A stretch of 64,000 nt of DNA from Cliona cf. orientalis (lineage: Eukaryota; Porifera; Demospongiae; Clionaida; Clionaidae), in contig OZ005700.1 in assembly GCA_963930775.1 (NCBI GenBank), positions 2,063,476 to 2,127,475 on the forward strand, written 5' to 3'. Positions 53,881 to 64,000 of the stretch are shown here, one piece after another. The notes beneath the pieces were generated by a model. That model searched no databases. It was not told the DNA's origin and was given only the letters and a program-made list of their open reading frames with translations. A program made the translations under genes and the position numbers. Within the stretch, counting starts at the first letter, position 1; each line of letters opens with the position of its first letter.

Positions 53881-56800
53881 ATTGCTACATCATGGTTCAT
53901 CGTCACTGTGAGGACAGGGTCCCTCCCTGTAAGGCACACATAGAGTCTGGCAGCTACGTCACCATGTCAAGAAACAAGGTGGTCAAGAAGTTGGAGGATC
54001 TTGACAACCTTGGACAATTCCTACTCGAAAAGGTATCAATCATATTAACGTGGGTGGGTGGGCCTTAACATTCACTCATGTCTTTGTTGACCAGCAGTCG
54101 AACATGTGTACATGTGTATTAAACATCATTTATCTCTCTTCTCTCAGATTGCCACTCTGAGCAGAGATGAGCAGCCTGGTAGTCTGGTGGATCGGGTATT
54201 CAAGCTCTCGCTCAGCGAGTTCCATACTTCACTGATATCCAGCTATTCTCTCACCCTCCAAGTGAGTACTATACTAGTACTACTATACTGAATTGTTAGC
54301 GTAAGAATATTATACATTTACCTCCTACCTCTTCCTTCTGTCTTGGTGGTTCTTTTATACTTGTATGTCAATGAGAAGTGTTGATATTCAGTACCTTGAT
54401 GATCTTAGTCTTCTCAAATTTGTTTATACCAGGCCCGTAGCCAGGGGGGGTTCGGGAGGTTCGATCGAACCCCCCCAGCTTGGCTGTTGAGGTCCAGTAG
54501 AGAGCTGCACTAGGACAGGAGTAGAGTTTCAAAAATTTTCAAAGCTGGGGCGCAGACCCCCAGAGTCCCCTAAGAGGTCTACTTTATGAAAAATAGAACC
54601 CCCTCAGCTCAAAGCCTGGCTACGAGCCTGTATACACTATCTTCTTGATCCTTCTTTTCTTTTACATGTCACCTCCTCAGAGCTCACTGGAAAGCAGTAC
54701 AGAGAGTCACAGAAGTCACGGAGAGAAGCCAAGCCCAGCGGCAGAGGAGCCCAAAGTGTCCATCACATTCTCTCAACTGGTGAACAACTTCTCCAACATC
54801 TTCAAAGGCATTGCCAAGCGAGAGGGGCTCAATGATCCTTGCCACATCTCTATCGGAATCAACCAGATCAAGACATTCCTCGATGAATTCAGCAAAGCAA
54901 GGTATCATCAGTCATCAGTACAAAAAATTGTGGAAACTTACTCGTAATTATATTGATACATGTGTATTATAATATTATCATCAGGCGAGCTAAGAGATAT
55001 TCTGCCAGTATCAATCCATCAGCTCTCAGAAGAAAGGCACCATCTGGGAAGGAGCTCCAGCCAAAGGTGAGAGAGGAAGTGGATTATAGACTATGTTACA
55101 ATGTGACTCGTACCCAGGCTGGGGGAACATGGCTATTGTTGCATACATAATTATTGTGGTATTAGTGCATTAGCTGTGGCTCTAATTTGACCTTCAGGTT
55201 CACAAGGGGCACAGATTTCTCCCTCGGCAGTTCAAAGTGGCAACGGTGTGTGAGTACTGCTCCAAGCTGGTACCACTGCTGGAGAGTGGGGAGGTCTGTG
55301 AAGGTAGGTATCGTTCATAGTGATTATTATTACAGAGCCTTATATGAAGTTTGTGGGTCATGTGACATGTTTTTGTGTGTTGTGTGTTGATATAGTGTGT
55401 GGTTACACATGCCACGAAGACTGCTACAAGAAGACCCATAAGAAGTGTGAGGGGAAGGGACGCTCAAAGCCTATACCAGAGTACAACCCCAAGGTCAGCT
55501 GCTCCCTCTATCTAAACATATAGTCCATATAATAATTTAATTTATGTATACATCAGCCTGCGGCTAGCAACCAGTTTGGAGTGCCTCTGACAAACCTTGT
55601 CCCTCCCGGTGTGGTCAAAGTGCCACCCATACTGGAGAAGTGTTTTCAGTACCTCGAAAATCAAGGTACATAAATTATTTATGATTTGATTCTCGTACAA
55701 TGTTATTGTTGTGTTCAACACGTTCTAATTATACAACACTGTATAATTTTGAATAGGTTTATACACCCAAGGTGTTTACCGTAAGAGTGCTGGTGTCAGT
55801 AGCAAGAAGGCAGTCAGAGCTGCACTAGAGGAAGGTAAGTTTCCTGTAATTAGAGGATTACTTTCTATAAGACATAATGTGTCAGCGCAATGCTGATGTG
55901 GTATAGGGTCGTTTGTCTAAAAATATTGTTGACACAAAATATCACAATCTTTCACCCCAGATCCAGAGAATGCCAGTCTGGAGGGCTGCAGTGTTCACGC
56001 TGTGGCTGCAGCTGTTGGTGGGTTCTTTCGAGAGCTTCCAGAACCACTGCTCACTAGGGAACTCTATACTGAATTCATTAGAGCAATGGGTGAGCGTTAT
56101 CATAATTGCTGGGATCATAAATTTTGCTTGTATCTTAGTGAATTTTCTGGTTTTATCTGAATGCCCACAGATCTGACTTCCAAGAAGGAGAAACTGGAAA
56201 CACTTCACAAACTAGTCCACCGTCTTCCTGACCTCAACTACGCCGTGTTTGAAAGACTTGTCTTCCACTTGGCAAGGTACTCAAAATTTTCGCTAAATTG
56301 ATCCACATTGTATTAATTATCTGACTATTTTTCATATAGATTTGCTCAGCACGAACACATCAACAAGATGACTCCCAACAACCTGGCTATCATCTTTGCT
56401 CCATGTTTGCTCCAAAGCAAGGAGAAGAAGAACCCAGAGGAGATTCTCAGAGACCTACAGAAGCAAACAGAGTACGCAGTAGCAGTGTTCAAGGCATGTT
56501 GGGAGGGCGTGGTTTGGGTGTGGTCTGTGATCACAGCCCAAAGCTTTTGGGAACTCCTTTTCCGCAATGAAAAAATGCTCTGACGTCTTACAGGATTGAC
56601 ATGCCTTAATACTGAATATATGCTAGGGAGAATACTGAGTAGCAATGATGTGTACAAAATTTTGTGGGTGTATGGTTGTATGCCTTGATTTTGATGTGGT
56701 CTGTGCTACATGCAGATGCCTTGAGGTGATCATCACTGAGCAAGTTGAGAAGTTGACAGCGACTCTACGTGGAATTCGGTCACTGACGTCTCATGCACGG

Positions 56801-57932
56801 TCGAAGGCTTCAAAGCTGACTCAGCTGATAGACCAGTTTGAAAGCACTCAGGTAAGTGTATCGAATTAATGATGGTGGATAGGATCTGTGGTGATATAAT
56901 ATCTGTGTGATTGTACCATTTTAGGGTGATAGTTCAGAAAAGCCATCTGATCAGAATATTGTTGGTAGCTCTCTAAGCGAAGAAGAGAGAAAACGACTAG
57001 CCAATGAACTGGAGGAGATAGAGAGAGAAAGGTAAGTATATATCGGGACTATGTCCTTGTGTGCCGTTTCATGGATAATACACATTTTCTTCCCTCTGAA
57101 TCAGGGTGGAATTGACGGTGAACCTGCCAAAGCTAGAGCCGTTCATTCTCTCTGAGGACGAGCTGGAGCCACACGAGCAAGAGTCTGGGAGCTCGGAACA
57201 CTGGACCCTCTCCCCCTCCCCTCCCCAATCCCCATCACTTAACAGTCAGTCCAGTGGCAGCTTCTTCAGTCGCTCCTTGCAAGGCTTTCCTCCAATCAGG
57301 GAGGCAGGTGAACGGGCATCGTTCTCTGTGGGAGGCAGTGTCGGTCGGCGCAGAGCTTCGTCCATGAAGTCCCCGCCGAAGAGTCCATCGAATCCTTCCA
57401 TTGTTGTGGAGACCAGCTCACCATCAGGTGTGACTACATTACCACATTTGGTGCATACCGTACTCACAATGTCTATGTCTCAGTGGGCGGATAATGCTAA
57501 TTGCCACTAGATTGGTACATTGTATATTATTGTACCTTTGCTAATGTTGGAGAATGGGTAATGTGGACTATACTATAATAATAATATAGTGTCCAGTCCA
57601 GTATTGGATATTGTGACTGTGAGCAACTATCTGACAGGTGGTATATACTATAGTAGTGATTATTATGTTGTTTACAACAGCCATTGCTACCGACACCCCC
57701 TACAGGTTCACCTCTTCCCCAACTAAAGCATCTTACAAAAGACAGAGTGAGTCAAAAGCCCACCAAAAGGCCACCTTCAAGAAAGAAGGAGGCATCAAAT
57801 AGAACTGAGGGTCCCGCAAACCCCGCCTCTCGGTACATTGTGGACACGCCCACCAACCACCAGGAGTCACCTTTGAACTCTCACTGGGGCGATGACTCGG
57901 AGGATATTATGTTCATGGAATCAACGGTTTAG
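53881..57932 (+). CDS. MYO9: Class IX myosin, exons 27-41: end of C1, second C1, RhoGAP, C-terminus
   Basis: Continues from exon 26. Exons: 53881-54032, 54148-54261, 54681-54901, 54985-55066, 55198-55303, 55396-55493, 55557-55665, 55757-55834, 55961-56089, 56171-56276, 56340-56471, 56716-56851, 56925-57031, 57105-57427, 57706-57932 (TAG). Exon 27 supplies DCYIMVHRHCEDRVPPC of the first C1. A second, canonical C1 (H-x12-C-x2-C...H-x2-C-x7-C) lies at residues about 2253-2303: GHRFLPRQF, CEYC, CEVCGYTCHEDC, THKKC. The RhoGAP (about 2321-2505) has the arginine-finger loop GVYRKSAG, FFRELPEPLLT and NNLAIIFAPCLL, and would stimulate GTP hydrolysis by Rho. The end is Ser/Pro-rich and finishes FMESTV, a possible PDZ-binding tail, shared with the tail paralog. 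A poly(A) signal AATAAA lies at 58182-58187. Total about 2,768 residues. Confidence 0.92.
54430..54630. mobile_element. hAT-like MITE, 201 bp, in myosin IX intron 28
   Basis: Ends CAGGCCCGTAGCCAGG and CCTGGCTACGAGCCTG are inverted copies, a terminal sequence seen in widespread non-autonomous hAT elements. TATAC flanks both ends. Confidence 0.8.
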
Positions 57933-58936
57933 TCAAAAAAATTTTTCTCCTTTTTGTTACCTTTTTCGTTTCTTTTCATTGGCTCAATCATATTTTATGC
58001 AGAGAATAGTATTCACGATCCACTGTTTGGGATCAGTCATTTTTTGTGCGTGTTGCTCTTATTTATGAGTTTTGTACTTGTGAATGTGTGTGTGGTTGTA
58101 TATCAACAAAAGCGAGTGACCATCGCAGTTTTCTATTAAATTTGCACTTCTTCAGTAGATCTATAATAATTATTATACAATAATAAAAAGGCCAAAGGAA
58201 TCTTTCGATGCCCTGATTTAACGCCTTGCATGATTTGATGCAATTTAGCCACCAGCTGATCAATTAATACAAAAATTGCTGTAATATTATAGCTAGAGCA
58301 GCACATCTGCATTGATTTTGTTAATTCATGATCACGCAGCTATAATATTGCTATACATGTATAATGTACAATCGTGGCCCGGTGATGCATATGGTGGCCA
58401 TGTGAATCTCTTTGTAGAATGGAATTATAACCTTATATCTATACTCTAGAGGCAGAGAATGATATTGTTGTTACTATTGCAAGTATGACATATTGCAATA
58501 CCTTACATAATGAATCATCGCACGACTGATTGTACATCACAATACATTATATCTGACTAGGCATAAGCAACAACAGATGATGCTTGTATCACATGTTCCC
58601 TGAACAATGCACTGCCTGACTTTGTCAGTGGAAATTAGAGCACTTGTCTGCACATGGATTGGAGCAGCAAGACTACAATTAATCGTGGCATGTGTGCGTG
58701 TAGATCTACTCATGGCTCGAGTGTGCTCGAAACAGCTGTGATGAGCACTTCATGGTAAACACATTGTGCTCACACAGGCATTCAGGACCAGTGTACTTAT
58801 GCACCAACCATGCACCGGAAGCCTCTCAATCTTCCAAGAAGTCCGATCCTTAGTGCATCAAAGCGTTTCTTTCAGTATAGCATTGAAGATCATAGCAGTA
58901 ACTCAAACAGTCATAGCTAGCTGAGCATCGATCACC
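57933..58936. other. Intergenic region between myosin IX and its tail paralog
   Basis: Holds the myosin 3' UTR with AATAAA at 58182-58187 and presumably the promoter and 5' UTR of the next gene. No coding sequence supported, and no remnant of the missing motor exons. Confidence 0.5.
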
Positions 58937-61900
58937 ATGGCCACATCATCTCACTATGATAGCCTAACTCCTCTTGAACCAGGAGAAGACCCACGAAAAG
59001 CATTCCAGCGACACAAGTCTGCCAACGATGCAGCCACTCACTGTGTCAACCCTCTCACTGTCAAGGCCTCCAACAAGGATGAACTGGTAGCATCTGTAGA
59101 GGTAGGAGCGTAACAATAAACATTATGTATCATTGTATGCTACTATTTTCTTTGAGCTGCCATAGTTAAATGCCAAGCTCATTGAATCAGATATAGATCT
59201 TCCACCTAACTAGGCTTATCACTTGCACAAAATAATTATTATTGATGGTGGTTGTCCTGATGTGTTTAGGTTGTTCATCGAAGGGAGAAGCACTATGACT
59301 TACTCCAACACAGGAAGAAGGTAGCCATCTCTGTCGCAGATCCTGTTACACACTACTCTCAGTCATCCATCGAGGCTTCTTCCGAGTTCACGTTCTGGAC
59401 CACATCTAGCACAGAGATGTTTCAGCATAACCATCGGCAGCCCTCAAAGGCCACCAAGCAACCCCCTCAGTCTCCCTCAGTCGGTGAGAGGACGGGGCTA
59501 TTCTCCTTCACCAAACGTTACTTCAAACTGCCATTCAGTCTGAGCAGAAGTAAGAGAGATTTAGAAGCACCAGTACAAGACAAAGACCCATCCAAGTCCT
59601 TACCCCCTGGCTTGAGGCATAAGCGATCGTCACTCACATCATCAGGAAGATTTGCTGCATCAGAGAGATATTATGAAGGTAGCTACACATGTTGCTATTT
59701 TATATAGCTGCAATTTCAACTTGATTTTCGTCTCATGATAGGAACTGGAAAGAAATCAACCAATGGTGAGATGACATTGGATAGTACTGATAAGACTAAA
59801 TTGATCCAGGAACCATGCAAGCCCAAATGAACAAAGCTAACATTGATGATTTAAATAAGCTGGCTGTGCTAGCTATATTTTTTTATTGCTAAATGTGTTC
59901 CAACAGTGCCAATATTTTAACTCCTATGTTTTTAAAGTTGTTTAATAAAGTATCCAGCATCTCAAATTATCATCATTAAATTTTAATAGCGCTGGCACAC
60001 AACTTCAAGCAGATGTTGGGCAGTCGGTTTGGCATGTACCAGTGTGAGGTGTGTCACAAGGGATTCACTGGCTTCATGAAACAGGCTCTCAGATGTGATG
60101 GTAAGTCACAGAAATATTGTTCATAGGCGTAGGAACCATGGGGGCTCCGGGGGCTGGTGCCCCCCTATGTTTTCTGATAGTTACATAGCTAGACTCAATT
60201 TTGTATACACTGATCATACTGCCCTTGCCTATAGCTAGATCTGTAGAGCCCCACTTTACCAAACCATCTTCCTACGCCCCTGTTGTTCACTGAATCTGTA
60301 CGGATTTGACTTGAATTATTCATTTCTCTACTTGTAGATTGCTACATCATGGTTCATCGTCACTGTGAGGACAGGGCTCCTCCCTGTAAGGCACAAATAG
60401 AGTCGGGCAGCTATGTCACCATGTCGAGAAACAAGATCGTCAAGAGGCTGAGAGATCTAGACAGCCTAAGTCAATTCCTGCTCGATAAGGTGACACAGTA
60501 GCTAATAGCTATAGTTTCATTAATCCAGGCTTACTCTGATTTACAGTTCGTGCTCATTTCTGGTTTTAAAATTACAGATTGCCACCTTAAGCAGAGGAGA
60601 ACTACCTGGTAGTCTAGTTGATAAGGTGTTCAGAGTTGCACTCTGTGAGTTTCATACTTCACTGATATCAAGCTACTCTCTCACGCTTCAAGTAAGCCCT
60701 TCAAAATTTAATACAAGGAAAATCAATATCTAGCCCTTATTGATTTGTAGAACTCGATGGAATGCAGCACTGATGCTCATAGAGAAAACCCCAGCCGACC
60801 TGAGAGGGCACACATGCACATCACCTTCTCTCAGTTGGTGGAAAATTTTTCGAGCATATTCAAGGGCATTGCAAAACATGAAGGCCTTAATGACCCTTGC
60901 TACATCCCAATTGGCATCAACCATATCAAAACGTTGCTTGATGAATTCAATAAAGCAAAGTAAAACCTATCATAGCTACCTCTTCAGTGCATGCTACTTA
61001 AATTTTTCTTGTGTATACTATAGGAGTGCTGAGAGACAATTGTCTATTGAACGTGAAGCTTCAGCTCTCCGGAGAAAATCATCCTTTCAGAGGAAACGCC
61101 AACAAACAGTATAATAAAGATGTGACTGTAGGCCTAGCTGAATATGAATGCCATGCATTTCTATGTCCAATAGGTCAGCAGGTTTTTTCCTTGGCAGTTT
61201 AAAGCGACCTCAACGTGTGAGCATTGCTCCAGGCGCACTTCACAATCATCAGACAATGGAGAAGTCTGTGAAGGTGATCATTTAATGTGCTATACATAGA
61301 GTCATATGATATGCTGAGTCTGGAGTGTGCCATTGTACATTGTTTTAATAAAACACATCAAAGTACTATTACAATGTATGTGCACTTTTGTAGCATGTGG
61401 CAATGCATGTCACGAGGATTGCAACACTAAGAAAACCCACAAGAAAAATGACAGCAGAAGGAATTCAAGGTCAATACCAGAGTACAATCCCAAGGTGACG
61501 TGTGCTTCTATTCTTCATCCTGCACGTATACTATAATAATATTATTCTACTAAACAGCCACCAGCAAGCAATTTGTTTGGTGTGTCTCTGACAAGCCTGG
61601 TCCCTCCTGGTGTGGTCAAAGTGCCAGCCTTTTTGGAGCAATGCTTTCAATACCTTGAAAATAAAGGTATCCTATTATCACTGATGATTATAGTAACTGA
61701 CCCATGGTCATCTGATGTGATGCAGTACTGTACTGTTTCTTTATATGTAGGTCTGTATACTGAAGGTGTTTACCGCAAGAGTGCAGGTATCAGCAGCAAG
61801 AAAGCAGTCAGAGCTGCACTAGAGGAAGGTAGCTTCACTCTCTTCTTATCAATCTTGTTGCTGTGTATGGTATCCATTCTTCTGTGATTGTAGACCCAGA

Positions 61901-63239
61901 GAATGCATGTCTCGATGCATTCAGTGTGGATGCAGTGGCTGCAGCTGTTAGTGGATTTTTCCGAGAGCTTCCAGAACCACTGCTCACAAGAGAACTCTAT
62001 GATGAATTCATTAGAGCAACTGGTGAGTACCTAAAATTATGCTTTCTGAATTGTTATTGATCACTAGTCTAATTCTATACTATATGTATAGAGCTCACTA
62101 ATAAAAAGGAAAAGCTGGAAACTCTTCATCGGCTTATTTATCTTCTCCCTGAGCTAAACTACGCCATACTTGAGAGACTTTTATTTCACCTGGCCAGGTG
62201 TGCACCAAACTTAGACTTTTTCGAGCAGAATTATTATTCACCTAGCTAACTAGCTAACATATCCAACATGCAGGTTTGCTCAACATGAAGATATCAACAA
62301 AATGGGTGCCAATAACTTGGCCATCATCTTTGCCCCCTGCTTGTTCCAACCACAGGAGATCCTTAAAGACCTCCAGCAACAAATCAAGTGAGTAGATCTA
62401 CAGTGTTAAAATTAACGTGCAATGTCATGCATACTTCATATACATAGGCCTATCAATTGCATGTATGTCATACATTGTCATAATATGCATGGTCATGCAT
62501 ATTATACACAATAATCATAAAGTTATACTGGATCTACAATTATTATGCATCAATACAACATGGAAGTCATAATACATGTGTGCACTTTTCTAGGTGTCTT
62601 GAGGTGATCATCAATGAGCAAGTTGAGAAATTGACTGCAAGTTTGCGCAGTATTCGATCACTGACCTCTCATGCAAGATCAAAAGCCTTAAAGCTGACAC
62701 AACTGTCTCAGGTACATAGCTAGAGGTAGTATTTACATGCAAAAGATGTTCTGAAGATAGGAGAGTGTACTTTTAACCAGGGTGACAGCTGTAGAAAGAT
62801 AGACAAAGCTTCACTTGTTAACTCCTTAAAGGATGAAGAAAGGCAACGATTGGCTAGTGAGCTGGAAGAGATAGAGAGGGAAAGGTATATACCACATTAA
62901 CATAGCCATAGATGTAAGGTATACCTACAGACTGGATAGATAGTGAATGTGTTGCTTTCTAACCGGACAAAATTTAACAGAGTGGAATTAACCTTGAAGC
63001 TACGAAAGCTGGAGCCCTTTATTCTGCTGGCGGATGATTCGGAACAGCAGGAGTCGGGAAGAAAGGCACCTGGTAGGAAGGGAGTGGCTGTCAGTAGGAG
63101 TCGGACTGCTTCAACAACCAACACCAATGCTTCTCGATACATTGTGAACGGACCTGATGCTGACCAGTCTTCACCATTGAAATTTCACCTGGATAAAAAC
63201 AGTGAAGCAACATCCTCATTTATGGAATCGACTGTCTAG
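58937..63239 (+). CDS. Headless myosin IX paralog: basic region, C1, degenerate C1, RhoGAP
   Basis: A motor-less protein of about 828 residues, probably a cytosolic Rho-family GAP. Eighteen exons: 58937-59101, 59270-59678, 59742-59765, 59990-60100, 60338-60489, 60578-60691, 60751-60959, 61024-61108, 61174-61273, 61394-61494, 61558-61666, 61751-61828, 61894-62022, 62092-62197, 62274-62387, 62594-62711, 62781-62884, 62981-63239; phases fit. Each matches a myosin exon 23-41 in order with the same boundaries; exon 1 corresponds to the end of myosin exon 23 ([13 protein letters not shown] against [13 protein letters not shown]). The first C1 keeps its ligands (CEVC, CDDC, HRHC). The second has lost its leading His and its last Cys (THKKN). 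The RhoGAP keeps the arginine finger (GVYRKSAG). The Ser-rich segment of myosin exon 40 is gone, but the terminal FMESTV is kept. Start chosen at the first in-frame ATG, in good context (CACCATGG). Confidence 0.88.
59944..59949 (+). terminator. Candidate intronic poly(A) signal in the myosin IX tail paralog
   Basis: AATAAA in intron 3. If exon 3 is not spliced, its frame runs on for 21 codons to a TGA at 59828-59830, followed by this signal: a possible short isoform of about 220 residues without C1 or RhoGAP. Confidence 0.35.
60123..60282. mobile_element. hAT-like MITE, 160 bp, in intron 4 of the tail paralog
   Basis: Ends TAGGCGTAGGAA and TTCCTACGCCCCTG are inverted copies; TTGTTCA flanks both sides as target-site duplication. 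No ORF. Confidence 0.75.
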
Positions 63240-63404
63240 ACTCATAGCTACTTAACATAATTATTATGATACTCATCCACTGCAATAATTACACACTTGT
63301 AGCCAATTTTTGACCACATCAATTTTTTAAAAGCATAGCACACAAATCTATTTTACAAAATACACTCTCAGATCAGTTAGATACTATAATGTTATGTATT
63401 TCAG

Positions 63405-64000
63405 TTATTTGGTGCACACAGCACAGTTCAGTTCTTTGTAGTTGTTGTATGGAGGGCATGGAATACCATTGCAGTTGGCTTCAACATGGTAGAATACGGC
63501 ACCGTTGGTGTCTGCCTGGCTGCCAGGAATTGACTCTTGGTCCTTATCAACACATTCAAATGAAGTGCGATCGTGATCGTTCCTCTGATATGTTGACATT
63601 AAGTATCCATAGTACTCCCTGGTCCATCCAGTTGGGCAGCTGGTCCTAGCAGGAAGCATAAAAACTGCCACACGAGTTGAAACGAAGCACACGGCACAGG
63701 GCACATTGTGATCGTGACTTCCAGCTATTGGTTGTTCATATTCAGTACCATGGATTTCACTGTAACTCTGTGAGCCAGGGGTGTAGCTGAGGGTGTACTC
63801 AGGTGTGTCAGGCAGGCATAGGTAGTTGGCACCTCCTGGCTTGTTATAAAATGTCCCTGCAGTTCTCCCAGCATAGACCAGTTCAGTTCCAGTCACACTA
63901 GGGCAGGAGCTCTTCCCCCACCTGACGTAGGTCACTCCCCCACTCTTGGGTCCTGGTGGTCCAGCTGGTCCTGTGGGTCCTTGTGCTCCTGTTACTCCTG
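63405..64000 (-). CDS. Short-chain collagen C4-like protein, copy R, cut by the window edge
   Basis: The visible part of exon 2 is open from the window edge through the last Gly-X-Y triplets and the full C-terminal domain to [12 protein letters not shown]. Loops are TFYNKPGGA (one residue short, NYLCLP follows directly), QPIAGSHDH and TYQRNDHD; it shares CFVSTR with no other copy. It lies 3' of the myosin tail paralog, so the collagen family extends beyond the giant intron. Signal exon and promoter are outside the window. Confidence 0.85.
   Translation of the reverse strand, partial: GVTGAQGPTGPAGPPGPKSGGVTYVRWGKSSCPSVTGTELVYAGRTAGTFYNKPGGANYLCLPDTPEYTLSYTPGSQSYSEIHGTEYEQPIAGSHDHNVPCAVCFVSTRVAVFMLPARTSCPTGWTREYYGYLMSTYQRNDHDRTSFECVDKDQESIPGSQADTNGAVFYHVEANCNGIPCPPYNNYKELNCAVCTK

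Noticed and set aside
56472..56715. MITE in myosin IX intron 37
   Set aside because: It has a GGCATGTTGGGAGG/CTAGGGAGAATACTG pattern reminiscent of the 21226 element, but the ends do not pair well enough to call.

Overview
The window is animal nuclear DNA: many short GT-AG introns, CA/GA microsatellites, small foldback transposons and multi-exon metazoan genes. A large family of secreted short-chain collagens of the kind annotated as 'short-chain collagen C4-like' in sponges and other invertebrates, next to intron-rich spectraplakin and class IX myosin genes, points to an early-branching invertebrate, most likely a sponge. The species cannot be fixed from this sequence alone. All exon structures below were built by hand from splice consensus, reading phase and protein family, without transcripts.

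Layout. 1-7264 (minus): the 5' part of a spectraplakin (plectin/dystonin/MACF type) with two calponin-homology domains followed by the plakin-domain start; it runs off the left edge. 7265-11812: non-coding, with a possible bidirectional promoter, a Tc1/mariner-like MITE and microsatellites. 11843-57932 (plus): one class IX unconventional myosin gene in 41 coding exons (about 2,768 residues: Ras-associating-like N-terminus, motor with a large loop-2 insertion, four IQ motifs, long Ser/Pro-rich region, C1, C1, RhoGAP). Intron 16 carries an intronless CARD-like/TPR gene copy that a 227-bp MITE has cut in two.

Intron 26 of the myosin gene is about 27.5 kb long and holds, on the opposite strand, 17 copies or fragments of one short-chain collagen gene (26811-53510); an 18th copy enters from the right edge (63405-64000). 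Nine in the intron look intact, five are broken by five different lesions and three are fragments. Several duplication units also carry the 5' half of myosin exon 27 (C1 domain), so five orphan half-exons lie in the intron, four with a usable-looking AG acceptor. The collagens share a two-exon design: signal-peptide exon with a TATA box about 65 bp upstream, then one exon with a Cys stub, about 18 Gly-X-Y triplets and a 10-Cys C-terminal domain. Differences between paralogs concentrate in three short loops of that C-terminal domain.

58937-63239 (plus): a second, motor-less gene (18 exons, about 828 residues) that duplicates the tail of the myosin exon by exon (C1, degenerate C1, RhoGAP). It arose by partial tandem duplication and is bracketed by collagen copies. 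Its intron matching the giant intron is only 237 bp, which suggests that the collagen array expanded inside the parental gene only.
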